Shown piece after piece: positions 34,555 through 43,388 of a stretch of 64,000 nucleotides of DNA. Under the pieces are notes generated by a model. That model had not been told where the DNA came from and made no database searches. It worked only from the letters and a program-made list of their open reading frames with translations. How positions within the stretch are numbered: position 1 is the stretch's first letter; each line of letters begins with the position of its first letter. The translations under genes were made by a program, and so were the position numbers. Origin of the DNA: DAHVFK01 sp963755395 (GTDB lineage: Bacteria > Pseudomonadota > Gammaproteobacteria > Burkholderiales > SG8-39); NCBI GenBank assembly GCA_963755395.1, contig CAVWJJ010000004.1, forward strand, positions 248,001 through 312,000, given 5' to 3'.

Positions 34555-37500
34555 ATGCCGCCGCGCTTGCGCGAGATACCGTACAACTACACCTCGTTCT
34601 CCGACCGCGAGATCGTGCTGCGCCTGCTCGGGCAACCCGCCTGGGAACTGGTTCTGGAGCTGCGCACAGAGCGGCGTACCGGACGCTCGGCGCGGATGCT
34701 GTACGAAGTGCTGGGAGAGATGTGGGTCATCCTGAGGAATCCCTACCTTGAGGACGACCTGCTCGAGCATCCGAAGCGCCGCGCGAAGGTACTTGCCGGG
34801 ATGCGCCGTCGGCTGGAGGAGATCGAGCGCCGGCGCGGCGAAAACGACAAAGTGTCGCGCCTGTTGGACGCCGCGCTTGCGGCACTCGACGGTTTCGCGG
34901 CATCGTTCGACGCGACGCGCAAGCTGCGCGCGAAAGCCCTGCGCCGCCTGGCGCGCGCCACGCGCCGGGACAACATCGCGTTCGACGGATTCGCGCGCGT
35001 GTCTCACGTCACCGACGCGACCGACTGGCGCGTCGAGTACCCGTTCGTCGTGATCTCACCCGACAGCGAGGACGAGGTGCTGCCGGTGGTGAAGGCGTTG
35101 ATCGCGCTCGGGCTGACGATCATTCCGCGCGGCGGCGGCACGGGCTATACCGGCGGCGCGGTGCCCCTGACGCGGCGCTCGGCGGTGCTGAATACCGAGA
35201 AGCTGGAGTCCCTGGGAGAGGTCGAGTGGACCGAGCTGCCCGGCATCACGCGCCCGGTGCCAACGATCCGCTGCGGCGCCGGCGTCGTCACGCGGCGCGT
35301 GATGGAGGCGGCAGAGGCCGAAGGGCTCGTGTTCGCAGTCGATCCGACCTCGGCCGACGCCTCGTGCATCGGCGGCAATGTCGCGATGAATGCGGGCGGA
35401 AAGAAGGCGGTGCTATGGGGCACTGCGATCGACAACCTGGCCTCGTGGCGCATGGTCACGGCCGATGCGGAGTGGCTCGAAATCGATCGCATCGAGCACA
35501 ACCTGGGAAAGATCCACGATGCGCCCAAGGCGCGCTTCAGGCTGCGCCGCTACGGCGCGGGCGGCAGGAAGCTCATTGAAGAGCGCGTGCTCGAGATACC
35601 CGCAGCGCGTTTCAGGAAGGCCGGCCTCGGAAAGGACGTCACCGACAAGTTCCTCGCCGGTCTGCCCGGGGTGCAGAAGGAGGGCACCGATGGAATCATC
35701 GTTTCGGCGCGCTTCATTCTGCACCGCATGCCGGCGCACACCCGGACGGTGTGTCTGGAGTTCTTCGGCTCGGCCCACGAGGCGGTGCCGGCGATCGTCG
35801 ACGTGAAGCGCTATCTCGATGCCCAGCCCGGCGCAACCCTGGCCGGCCTGGAGCACCTCGACGAACGTTACGTCAAGGCGGTCGGCTACGCGACTAAGTC
35901 GCGCCGCAGCCAGCGCCCGCGCATGGTGCTAATCGGCGACATTGTCGGCGACCAGGTCGACGATGTCGCGAGCGCGGCCTCGGCCGTAGTCCGGATTGCC
36001 AACGCGCGCGGTGGCGAGGGCTTTGTCGCAGTGTCGCCCGAAGCGCGCAAGGGATTCTGGCTCGACCGCGCCCGTACCGCGGCGATCGCCAAGCACACCA
36101 ATGCGTTCAAGATCAACGAGGACGTGGTGATTCCGCTCGAGCGCCTGGGCGACTACACCGACGGCATCGAGCGCATCAACATCGAGCTTTCGCTGGCCAA
36201 CAAGCTCGAGCTGCTGGAGGCCCTGGAAGCGTACTTCGCGGGCGAGCTGCCGCTCTACCATCTCGAGGAGCGGCTGCCCGCCCACGAAGTGCTGGGTGAC
36301 CGGCCGCTGCAGGCGCTGGAGCTGATTCAGGCAGTACGCGCTCGCTGGCAGGGCCTGGCAGCCGATCTGGACGCGCAGTTCAACGCACTTCAATCCCGCG
36401 CCGTGAGGTTGTCCTGGAAGGCCGAGGTGCGCGATGAACTGCGCCGCATCTTTTCCGGCGCCGCATTCGGCCCCGTGCTGGAAGGGGCGGAGGCAGTGCA
36501 TCGGCGCGTGCTTCGCGGGCGCGTATTCGTCGCGCTGCACATGCACGCGGGCGACGGCAATGTGCACACCAACATTCCGGTCAACTCCGACGATTACGCG
36601 ATGCTGCAGCGCGCGAACCAGGCGGTCGCGCGCATCATGCGCCTCGCGAAGTCGCTTGGCGGCGTGATCTCCGGGGAGCACGGCATCGGCATTACCAAGC
36701 TGGAATACCTGGAGGCCGGGGAAATTGAGGCTTTCCGCGCCTACAAGCAGGCAATCGACCCCGAAGGGCGCTTCAACGCGGGCAAGCTGCTCGCGGGCGG
36801 TGACTTGGCTAATGCCTATACACCCAGCTTCTCGCTGATCGGTGCCGAGTCGCTGATCCTCGAGCAATCCGACCTGAGCGGGGTGTCTGACTCGATCAAG
36901 GACTGCCTGCGTTGCGGCAAGTGCAAGCCGGTGTGCGCCACCCACGTGCCCGCCGCGAACCTGCTTTATTCGCCGCGCAACAAGATACTTGCGACATCGC
37001 TGCTTATCGAGGCGATCCTTTACGAGGAGCAGACCCGCCACGGGGTTGCGCTGGCGCACTACGACGAGTTTGGCGATGTCGCCGATCACTGCACGGTGTG
37101 CCACAAGTGCGAGAGCCCCTGCCCGGTGGATATCGATTTCGGCGACGTGTCGATCGCGATGCGCAATCTCCTGCGCCGCAGCGGCAAGCGGCGCGCGAAC
37201 CTGGGCACCCGCGCCTCCATGCTGTTCTTGAATGTGACCGATCCGCGCACGGTCAAGCTCGCGCGCAAGGTGATGATCGACTGGGGTTACCGGCTGCAGC
37301 GCGTCGCGTATCGCGCCGCCAAGGGACTGGGCCTCGTACGCGCACAGACGGCGCGCCCCCCCTCGAGCACCGGGCGCCCCGGCGCGGCGGCGCGCATCAT
37401 GCATTTCGTCAACAAGCCGATGCCGGGCGGCCTGCCGAAGAAGACGGCACGCGCGCTGCTGGACATCGAGGACCCGAAGATCGTGCCGATCGTGCGCGAC

Positions 37501-38310
37501 CCCGCAAAGGTGAACGAAGACTCCGACGCAGTGTTCTATTTTCCGGGCTGCGGCTCGGAACGCCTGTTTTCGCAGGTCGGCCTGGCGACCCAGGCGATGC
37601 TCTACCGCGTAGGCGTGCAGTGCGTGCTGCCGCCGGGCTACCTGTGCTGCGGTTATCCGCAGACTGCGGCGGGAGAGGCCGAGCGCGGCGAGCGCATCAT
37701 CACGCAAAACCGGGTGCTGTTCCACCGCCTCGCGACCACGCTCAATTACCTTGACATCCGGACCGTAATCGTTTCATGTGGCACGTGCATGGATCAGCTT
37801 GAGAAGTACGAGTTCGACAAGATTTTCCCGGGTAGCCGGCTACTGGACATCCACGAGTATCTGCTCGAGAAGGACGTCAGGCTCGAGGGTATCTCGGGCC
37901 AGCGCTACGTGTACCACGATCCCTGCCACTCCCCGATCAAGGTCTACCAGCCGCTCGAGGCGGTGAGCGCGCTCACCGGCTCGCAGGTGACGCTGTCGGC
38001 GCGCTGCTGCGGCGAGTCCGGCACCCTTGCGCTTACGCGCCCGGACGTCTCGACCCAGGTGCGCCTGCGCAAGGAGCAGGAGCTGATGAAGGACGTTGCT
38101 CGCAGCGGTGGCGGCGAGCCCGGGAAAAATGTGAAAATTCTCACATCCTGCCCGTCTTGTCTGCAGGGGCTGGCAAGGTTCTCGGATGACACGGGGGCGC
38201 AAGCCGACTATATTGTCGTCGAGGTGGCGCGGCGACTGCTCGGCGAAGATTGGCTGGCGGAGTTCGTGCGCAAGGCAAATGCCGGCGGGATCGAGCGCGT
38301 GCTGCTCTAG
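34555..38310 (+). CDS. DUF3683 / FAD-linked oxidase / Fe-S oxidoreductase fusion (D-lactate dehydrogenase-like)
   Basis: This is a 1251-residue fusion. An N-terminal DUF3683 region (about 1-150) is followed by a VAO-type FAD domain (IIPRGGGTGYTGGAVPLT near 189, GGNVAMNAGGKKAVLWG near 272). An FAD-oxidase C domain comes next (HMHAGDGNVHTNIP near 661, SGEHGIGITKLEYL near 701). Two 4Fe-4S motifs lie near 783 (CLRCGKCKPVC) and 845 (CTVCHKCESPC). CCG-type cysteine-rich repeats follow (PGCGSERL near 994, CCGYPQ, CGTCMDQ, CCGESG near 1151, CPSC near 1198). This is GlcD/Dld plus GlpC/LldE-like chemistry in one chain, so oxidation of a 2-hydroxy acid is expected. The exact substrate is unknown. Confidence 0.88.
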   Translation: MPPRLREIPYNYTSFSDREIVLRLLGQPAWELVLELRTERRTGRSARMLYEVLGEMWVILRNPYLEDDLLEHPKRRAKVLAGMRRRLEEIERRRGENDKVSRLLDAALAALDGFAASFDATRKLRAKALRRLARATRRDNIAFDGFARVSHVTDATDWRVEYPFVVISPDSEDEVLPVVKALIALGLTIIPRGGGTGYTGGAVPLTRRSAVLNTEKLESLGEVEWTELPGITRPVPTIRCGAGVVTRRVMEAAEAEGLVFAVDPTSADASCIGGNVAMNAGGKKAVLWGTAIDNLASWRMVTADAEWLEIDRIEHNLGKIHDAPKARFRLRRYGAGGRKLIEERVLEIPAARFRKAGLGKDVTDKFLAGLPGVQKEGTDGIIVSARFILHRMPAHTRTVCLEFFGSAHEAVPAIVDVKRYLDAQPGATLAGLEHLDERYVKAVGYATKSRRSQRPRMVLIGDIVGDQVDDVASAASAVVRIANARGGEGFVAVSPEARKGFWLDRARTAAIAKHTNAFKINEDVVIPLERLGDYTDGIERINIELSLANKLELLEALEAYFAGELPLYHLEERLPAHEVLGDRPLQALELIQAVRARWQGLAADLDAQFNALQSRAVRLSWKAEVRDELRRIFSGAAFGPVLEGAEAVHRRVLRGRVFVALHMHAGDGNVHTNIPVNSDDYAMLQRANQAVARIMRLAKSLGGVISGEHGIGITKLEYLEAGEIEAFRAYKQAIDPEGRFNAGKLLAGGDLANAYTPSFSLIGAESLILEQSDLSGVSDSIKDCLRCGKCKPVCATHVPAANLLYSPRNKILATSLLIEAILYEEQTRHGVALAHYDEFGDVADHCTVCHKCESPCPVDIDFGDVSIAMRNLLRRSGKRRANLGTRASMLFLNVTDPRTVKLARKVMIDWGYRLQRVAYRAAKGLGLVRAQTARPPSSTGRPGAAARIMHFVNKPMPGGLPKKTARALLDIEDPKIVPIVRDPAKVNEDSDAVFYFPGCGSERLFSQVGLATQAMLYRVGVQCVLPPGYLCCGYPQTAAGEAERGERIITQNRVLFHRLATTLNYLDIRTVIVSCGTCMDQLEKYEFDKIFPGSRLLDIHEYLLEKDVRLEGISGQRYVYHDPCHSPIKVYQPLEAVSALTGSQVTLSARCCGESGTLALTRPDVSTQVRLRKEQELMKDVARSGGGEPGKNVKILTSCPSCLQGLARFSDDTGAQADYIVVEVARRLLGEDWLAEFVRKANAGGIERVLL

Positions 38311-38325
38311 CGGGCCCCGAAAAGC

Positions 38326-38754
38326 ATGAGTTGCGAATTGTGCGAGCACGACGGAGGGTCGGTACTGTGGCGCGACGATTTCTGCCGTATCGTGCGTGTT
38401 TTCACGAACGACTACCCGGGCTATTGCCGCGTGATCCTCAATCGACACGCAAGTGAGATGACGGACCTCGGTGCCGGTGAACGCGGGCGGTTGATGCGAG
38501 TGGTCTTCGCCTGCGAAGCCGCGGTGCGTGATTTGTTCAGACCCGACAAGGTCAACTTGGCCAGCTTCGGCAACCAGGTGCCGCATCTGCATTGGCATGT
38601 GATCGCGCGCCACGCGGACGATCGCACTTTCCCGGATCCGATCTGGGCCGCGCCGCGGCGCAGGGGCCGCGCGCCCGGCGAAGGGCGCGCCGCGGTCCCC
38701 GACGCGCGGCTCGGCGCGAGGCTTGCGGCGCTGCTCGCGCCATCGGCGGGATAA
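38326..38754 (+). CDS. HIT family protein
   Basis: This 142-residue histidine-triad protein carries the active-site motif HLHWHVIAR (H-x-H-x-H-x-x type). CELCEHDGG at the N-terminus may be a structural metal site, and the usual FCRIVRVFTNDYPGYCRVIL strands are present. Such proteins hydrolyse nucleotide phosphoramidates or dinucleoside polyphosphates. The C-terminal 40 residues are rich in Arg/Ala. It begins 15 bases after the oxidoreductase, so it is likely co-transcribed. Confidence 0.9.
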   Translation: MSCELCEHDGGSVLWRDDFCRIVRVFTNDYPGYCRVILNRHASEMTDLGAGERGRLMRVVFACEAAVRDLFRPDKVNLASFGNQVPHLHWHVIARHADDRTFPDPIWAAPRRRGRAPGEGRAAVPDARLGARLAALLAPSAG

Positions 38755-38764
38755 TGCGAAGGCC

Positions 38765-40387
38765 ATGACCGACCTCGAGCTGCCCGAATTGGTCGCCCAC
38801 GCGTCGCCCGAGTTCATCGATGAGCCCGCCTGCAAGGGGTGGCTGGAGAATGTTCCGTTAGCAAACGTCGCGACGGCGCAGCGTCAGCTTTTCGAGCAGA
38901 TCAGGGAATTCAACCGCTTCCCGACCAAAGCGCTCGTGCGCCTGGGCGTGATGGAGACACTGCGCGAAGCAGTCAATTTCGTGCAAATCGAGCAGGCCAA
39001 GCGCTTCACTAACCGCGCACTGCCGATGGTGGAGGCGGAGGCGCGCATATTCGAGGAGACGATCGCGCTCTGGGACGAAATGCGCATCGGCTACATGCGC
39101 TGCCTCGATCCTGTCGCTGAGGGCGAGCCCGGACTGCGCGGCCAGGCGGCGCTGGTTGCCCAGCGTGCGCTTGCCTATATCGGCTTGAAGATGTTTCACC
39201 ACTACCGCGCGTATCGCCAGGTCCCGGGGCGCGACTGGCGCCTGCTGCACGAGGCCTACGCGAAGGCCGAGGCGCTCGGGGTGGAAGACGAGCCGGTCAA
39301 GGACTACCTGAACCGCGATGTGCACGATACGTCGCCGCGCGTCGCCTACATCCGCGCCGTCATGATGGGCGCATGCAACCCGAACGAACTCGGGCAGCGG
39401 CAGCTGACCTTCGTCGCATTCCTGCTTGAGCGATGGGCCGAGAAGGTCGACATCGCGCGCCGGCCGATCCAGGAGGAGGAGGACCTGGCGCCGATGGTGA
39501 TCGATCTGATGGGCGACCGGACCGCCGAGCGGATCGAAGATGAGGATGCCCGCGTCGAGGAGCCGCGCTATCTCGGCACTCAGCGCCTGGCCAAGAGCCT
39601 TCGCAACCGCATAGGGCTGCTGCGCAAGGGGGAATCGCCCGCCAAGCTCGCGCTCGGCGAGGACTGCGTCCAGCCGTCGTGCGAGCAACTACTTGTGTTC
39701 CTGTACCGGCAGTGGTGTCAGGCGCGTCCGGGTCGCGGCCATGAGCGACGCCGCATCGCAGACGCCGCGCTCGCCTGCCAGGGGTTGCCCGCGATCCACT
39801 ACTTCATCTGCGGGCGCGCGTTCCGCCAGCCGGGAGATCAGCGCGAACTGAGTCAGAAGCAGCGCCAGGAAATTGCGACTTTTGGACGCATAAGGACCAG
39901 CCACGAAGACGACTACGGCGCCGCGCAGGGCTTTGCGCTCGAGCAGTGGCGGCTGGAGAACGACAGCGCCCAGGGGCTGCGCATGGTGCGTGCCGCGACC
40001 GAGCCCGGCAAGCGCTACTCGCACGGGCAGCTGGTCTCGGTGCGCCCGGTGGACAGCACCAACTTCATGCTTGGCCAGGTTCGCTGGCTCATGACCGCCG
40101 ACAACGGTGATCTGCATGCCGGCGTGCGATTGCTGCCCGGGCTGCCGGCGGAGACCGCCGTGCGCGCAACCGGGTTGAACGCGATCGACGCACAATACGT
40201 ACAGGCGTTGTCGCTGACCGCCGTACCTGCGCTCGATGCGCCGCCGACGTTGGTGCTGCCGTCGGGCTGGTACAAGCCCAAGCGGGTTGTCGAGGTGTAC
40301 GTTGATTCGGCGGTGCGGGTGAGGCTGACCGAGTTGATCGAGCGCGGCAGCGATTTCGAGCGCGTCGCCTACGAGATCCTGCCCTGA
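38765..40387 (+). CDS. Large conserved hypothetical protein, possible C-terminal PilZ-like barrel
   Basis: This is a 540-residue soluble protein that I cannot assign to a characterised family. The N-terminal about 300 residues look all-helical and charged (FEQIREFNRFPTKALVRLGV, AYIGLKMFHHYRAYRQVPG). The C-terminal part is beta-rich. It includes GQLVSVRPVDSTNFMLGQVR followed by DNGDLHAGVRLLPGL, which resembles the R-x-x-x / strand layout of PilZ-type c-di-GMP barrels, but the diagnostic (D/N)xSxxG motif is not clear. No signal peptide or membrane helix is visible. The ATG follows a GATAAT and AAGG a few bases after the HIT gene. Confidence 0.6.
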   Translation: MTDLELPELVAHASPEFIDEPACKGWLENVPLANVATAQRQLFEQIREFNRFPTKALVRLGVMETLREAVNFVQIEQAKRFTNRALPMVEAEARIFEETIALWDEMRIGYMRCLDPVAEGEPGLRGQAALVAQRALAYIGLKMFHHYRAYRQVPGRDWRLLHEAYAKAEALGVEDEPVKDYLNRDVHDTSPRVAYIRAVMMGACNPNELGQRQLTFVAFLLERWAEKVDIARRPIQEEEDLAPMVIDLMGDRTAERIEDEDARVEEPRYLGTQRLAKSLRNRIGLLRKGESPAKLALGEDCVQPSCEQLLVFLYRQWCQARPGRGHERRRIADAALACQGLPAIHYFICGRAFRQPGDQRELSQKQRQEIATFGRIRTSHEDDYGAAQGFALEQWRLENDSAQGLRMVRAATEPGKRYSHGQLVSVRPVDSTNFMLGQVRWLMTADNGDLHAGVRLLPGLPAETAVRATGLNAIDAQYVQALSLTAVPALDAPPTLVLPSGWYKPKRVVEVYVDSAVRVRLTELIERGSDFERVAYEILP

Positions 40388-40396
40388 GTCCGCACC

Positions 40397-41716
40397 TCAG
40401 GCGGCGGCGAGCGCCTGGCCGGGAAGCGTGACTCGCTGCGACGGGAACACGGCGCTGAAAGTCGAGCCGCGCCCCAGTTCGCTGCGCACGTCGAGCGTCG
40501 CCTGGTGGCGCGTGAGTACGTGCTTGACGATCGCGAGGCCGAGCCCGGTGCCGCCCGTCTCGCGCGAGCGGCTGCTGTCGACGCGGTAGAAACGCTCGGT
40601 GAGCCGTGCGATATGGCGCGCCTCGATGCCTATGCCGTTGTCCTGGACGCTGAATACGCCGCGCCCATCCTCGAGGCGCCAGACAAGCTGCACCGTTCCG
40701 CCTCGCGGCGTGTAGCGCACCGCGTTCGAGACCAGATTCGAAAACGCGCTCTTCAGCTCTTCGGCACTTCCGGTCAGCCGACAGTCGCGCTCGACGACCA
40801 CGCTGATGCGATGGCGCCCGCCCGAGAGAGCGCGGGCTTCCTCGCCCAGCTTCTCGACGAACGACCTCATCTCGATCGCCTGCTCGTCCTCTGGCGTGCC
40901 GCCCGATTCGAGCGCCGACAGCGTCAGCAGGTCCTCGATCAGGCGGCGCATGCGGCGTGCCTGCTCGTCCATCAGCGCTAGAAAGCGCTTGCGCTGAGCG
41001 CCGCTCAGCTCCATCGACTCGTCGGCCAGAGTGTCGACGAATCCGGAAAGCACCGTGACTGGCGTCTTCAGCTCGTGCGAGACGTTGGCGACGAAGTCGC
41101 GCCGCATGGTTTCCAGCCGTTGCTCGATCGTGACGTCGCGCGACATGAGCAGCTTTTGCTCGGCGCCGAACTCGATTACGCGAACCGACAGGGCGGCGTC
41201 GCTGCGCGCCGAGTGCAAAGTGAGTGGCTCCAGGTACTCGTGGCGCTCGAGGTAGGCGACGAAATCGGGCTGGCGCACGAGGTTGGTGATGGTCTGGCCG
41301 AAGTCACGTCGCGCGTCGATGCCGAAGTGCCGCTCGGCGGTCGGGTTGGACCATTCGATGTGGTCTTCTGCGTCCAGGATGACCACCCCGTCGGGCAGCG
41401 CGCGTCCGGCGGCGCGAAAGCGCCCCAGGGCGCGCAGCAGCCCCTGCTGCTCGTCGTCGCGCTTTTTTAAGAGCTGGTGCAGGCGCGCGAAGGCCTCCTC
41501 CCAGATCCCGCTGCCGACCGGCAGAGTATCGCGCGCCGGGCGCTCGAGCCAGGCCAGGAACGACGCCAAGTGCCGCGCGTGGTAGCTGACCCGGGCGGCG
41601 AGGACCGCGGTCGCGGCCGCCCACGCCCATTCCGGGCCGGCCAGCGGCCACACCAGCAGCCAGGCCCCCGCTGCCACGATGGCGACGCCGAGCGTGCTGC
41701 CCCAGACCGGGTTCAA
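40397..41716 (-). CDS. phoR: Phosphate regulon sensor histidine kinase PhoR
   Basis: This 439-residue inner-membrane kinase has N-terminal hydrophobic helices (VAIVAAGAWLLVWPLAG and the next segment), a PAS domain (GVVILDAEDHIEWSNPTAERHFG), a dimerisation box (FVANVSHELKTPVTVLSGF with the phospho-His), an N box (FSNLVSNAVRYTPRGGTV), and G boxes (VQDNGIGIEARH, GGTGLGLAIVKHVL). With PhoB it reads phosphate status through the Pst system, which is not in this window. It is encoded 48 bases after phoB on the same strand. Confidence 0.94.
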   Translation of the reverse strand: MNPVWGSTLGVAIVAAGAWLLVWPLAGPEWAWAAATAVLAARVSYHARHLASFLAWLERPARDTLPVGSGIWEEAFARLHQLLKKRDDEQQGLLRALGRFRAAGRALPDGVVILDAEDHIEWSNPTAERHFGIDARRDFGQTITNLVRQPDFVAYLERHEYLEPLTLHSARSDAALSVRVIEFGAEQKLLMSRDVTIEQRLETMRRDFVANVSHELKTPVTVLSGFVDTLADESMELSGAQRKRFLALMDEQARRMRRLIEDLLTLSALESGGTPEDEQAIEMRSFVEKLGEEARALSGGRHRISVVVERDCRLTGSAEELKSAFSNLVSNAVRYTPRGGTVQLVWRLEDGRGVFSVQDNGIGIEARHIARLTERFYRVDSSRSRETGGTGLGLAIVKHVLTRHQATLDVRSELGRGSTFSAVFPSQRVTLPGQALAAA

Positions 41717-41764
41717 GTGCTTGGCCTCCGAAAACGACGCTGGCCGACTAGCACCGAGTTTAAC

Positions 41765-42457
41765 TTATACGGGATTGGCGCTGAACCGGTAGCCCGAGCC
41801 ACGCACAGTCTCGATCAGCCGGTCGTGGCGGGTACTCTCGAGTGATTTGCGCAGCCGCCGGATGTGAACATCCACCGTACGCTCCTCGATGAACACGTGA
41901 TCGCCCCAGACCTTGTCGAGCAGCTGCGCGCGCGAATGCACCCGCTCCGGGTGCGTCATCAGGAAGTGCAGCAGGCGAAACTCGGTCGGGCCGATTTCGA
42001 GCGTGGTCTGGTTGCCGAACACGCGCCGGGTAGCGGGATCCAGACGCAGGCCCGCGACCTCGACCGGGTCGTCGGTTGTCTGCGGCGCGCGCCGCCGCAG
42101 TACGGCCTTGATCCGCGCCACTAGCTCCTTGGGCGAGAACGGCTTGGTGACGTAATCGTCCGCGCCGGCTTCCAGTCCTGCGACCTTGTCCTGTTCCGCG
42201 GCCCGGGCGGTGAGCATGATGATCGGGATCTGGCGCGTGCGTTCATCCTGGCGCAGGGACTTGGCAAGCGAGGCGCCCGACATGCCCGGCAGCATCCAGT
42301 CGATGAGCAGCAGGTCGGGTAGCGCGCTTTTCACCAGGCCGAGGGCGGTCTCCGCGTCCCTGGCGCGGATGACATGATGGCCTGAGTGCTCGAGGTTGAC
42401 TGCGATCAGCTCCTGGATCGCCGGCTCGTCCTCGACGACGAGTATGTTTACAGCCAT
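41765..42457 (-). CDS. phoB: Phosphate regulon response regulator PhoB
   Basis: The 230-residue OmpR-type regulator has a receiver domain (VEDEPAIQELIAVNL, phospho-acceptor Asp in LLLIDWMLPGMSGAS, Lys in VTKPFSPKELVARI). It also has a winged-helix DNA-binding domain (HSRAQLLDKVWGDHVFIEER, then TVDVHIRRLRKSLE). PhoB activates phosphate-starvation genes by binding Pho boxes at the -35 position. A matching half-site lies upstream of its own gene, so autoregulation is likely. Confidence 0.95.
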   Translation of the reverse strand: MAVNILVVEDEPAIQELIAVNLEHSGHHVIRARDAETALGLVKSALPDLLLIDWMLPGMSGASLAKSLRQDERTRQIPIIMLTARAAEQDKVAGLEAGADDYVTKPFSPKELVARIKAVLRRRAPQTTDDPVEVAGLRLDPATRRVFGNQTTLEIGPTEFRLLHFLMTHPERVHSRAQLLDKVWGDHVFIEERTVDVHIRRLRKSLESTRHDRLIETVRGSGYRFSANPV

Positions 42458-42485
42458 GGATCGACCTCGATCGGCGTTTGCGACA

Positions 42486-42508
42486 ATTCTAAGAAGGTTT
42501 CATGACAA
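42486..42508 (-). promoter_or_regulatory. Candidate Pho-box half-site and -10 box for phoB
   Basis: On the minus strand, TTGTCATGAAA (42508-42498) matches one 11-base Pho-box repeat. TAGAAT (42491-42486) follows 10 bases after the TTGTCAT core, the spacing seen in PhoB-activated promoters that lack a -35 box. The neighbouring repeat (GCGCAACATTT) is poor, so only one half-site is convincing. Autoregulation of phoB is inferred. Confidence 0.4.
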
Positions 42509-42596
42509 AAATGTTGCGCCGCATCGGTAGTATCATTCCCTGACTGGGCGCACGCCGGGCCGTTTATGATGAAGCGAGCACTTACATTCTATTAAA

Positions 42597-43337
42597 GTGT
42601 CGGGATCAAAAGAGACAGACTTCGGTTTTCAGCGCGTCGCAGCAGGCGACAAGGCCGCGCGCGTTGCGCAGGTGTTCGATCGGGTGGCCGACCGTTACGA
42701 CTTGATGAACGACCTCATGTCGCTCGGCCTGCACCGCGCATGGAAGGCTTTCGTGGTTGCGCTCGCCCGGGTCCACGCGGGCGAGAGGGTGCTCGACGTC
42801 GCCTCCGGTAGCGGGGACCTCGCGCGCGCCCTCGCGCGCCGCGCCGGGCCGAGCGGCCGGGTTCTCGTTACCGACATCAACGGCCGCATGCTCGCGCGCG
42901 GGCGCGATCGGCTGCTCGACGCTGGCTGCCTCGCGGCGGCGGTGCAGTGCGACGCCGAGCGGCTGCCGTTTCCGGACTCGTGGTTCGACTGCGTGACAGT
43001 GGGCTTCGGCCTGCGCAACATGACGCACAAGGACGCCGCGCTGGCCGAGATGGCGCGCGTGCTCAAGCCCGGTGGCCGCTTGCTGGTGCTCGAGTTCTCG
43101 CACGTGTGGAAACCGCTCGAGCGCATCTACGACCTGTACTCCTTCAAGCTCCTGCCGTGGTTGGGGGCACGAGTGGCTGGCGACGCGGCGGCGTATCGCT
43201 ATCTCGCTGAATCGATCCGAATGCATCCCGATCAGGCCACACTCGCTGCGATGATTGGGCGCGCTGGCTTCGGTCTGGTCGAGTACTTCAATCTCACCGG
43301 CGGCGTGGTCGCGGTTCACCGCGGCTATCGCGTATGA
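42597..43337 (+). CDS. ubiE: Ubiquinone/menaquinone methyltransferase UbiE
   Basis: This is a SAM-dependent C-methyltransferase of 246 residues for quinone rings. It shows VFDRVADRYDLMNDLMSLGLH, SAM motif I (VLDVASGSGDLARAL), PFPDSWFDCVTVGFGLRNM, and LKPGGRLLVLEFSHV, all diagnostic for UbiE. It starts with GTG and lacks a clear ribosome site. A TATGAT at 42565-42570 could be its -10 box. It begins the ubiquinone run ubiE, Tim44-like, ubiJ, ubiB, divergent from phoB. Confidence 0.95.
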   Translation: MSGSKETDFGFQRVAAGDKAARVAQVFDRVADRYDLMNDLMSLGLHRAWKAFVVALARVHAGERVLDVASGSGDLARALARRAGPSGRVLVTDINGRMLARGRDRLLDAGCLAAAVQCDAERLPFPDSWFDCVTVGFGLRNMTHKDAALAEMARVLKPGGRLLVLEFSHVWKPLERIYDLYSFKLLPWLGARVAGDAAAYRYLAESIRMHPDQATLAAMIGRAGFGLVEYFNLTGGVVAVHRGYRV

Positions 43338-43388
43338 GCCGGAGCCTGCGGTAGGATGCACTTGGTCGAAAGGCAGAGGGAATTCGCC

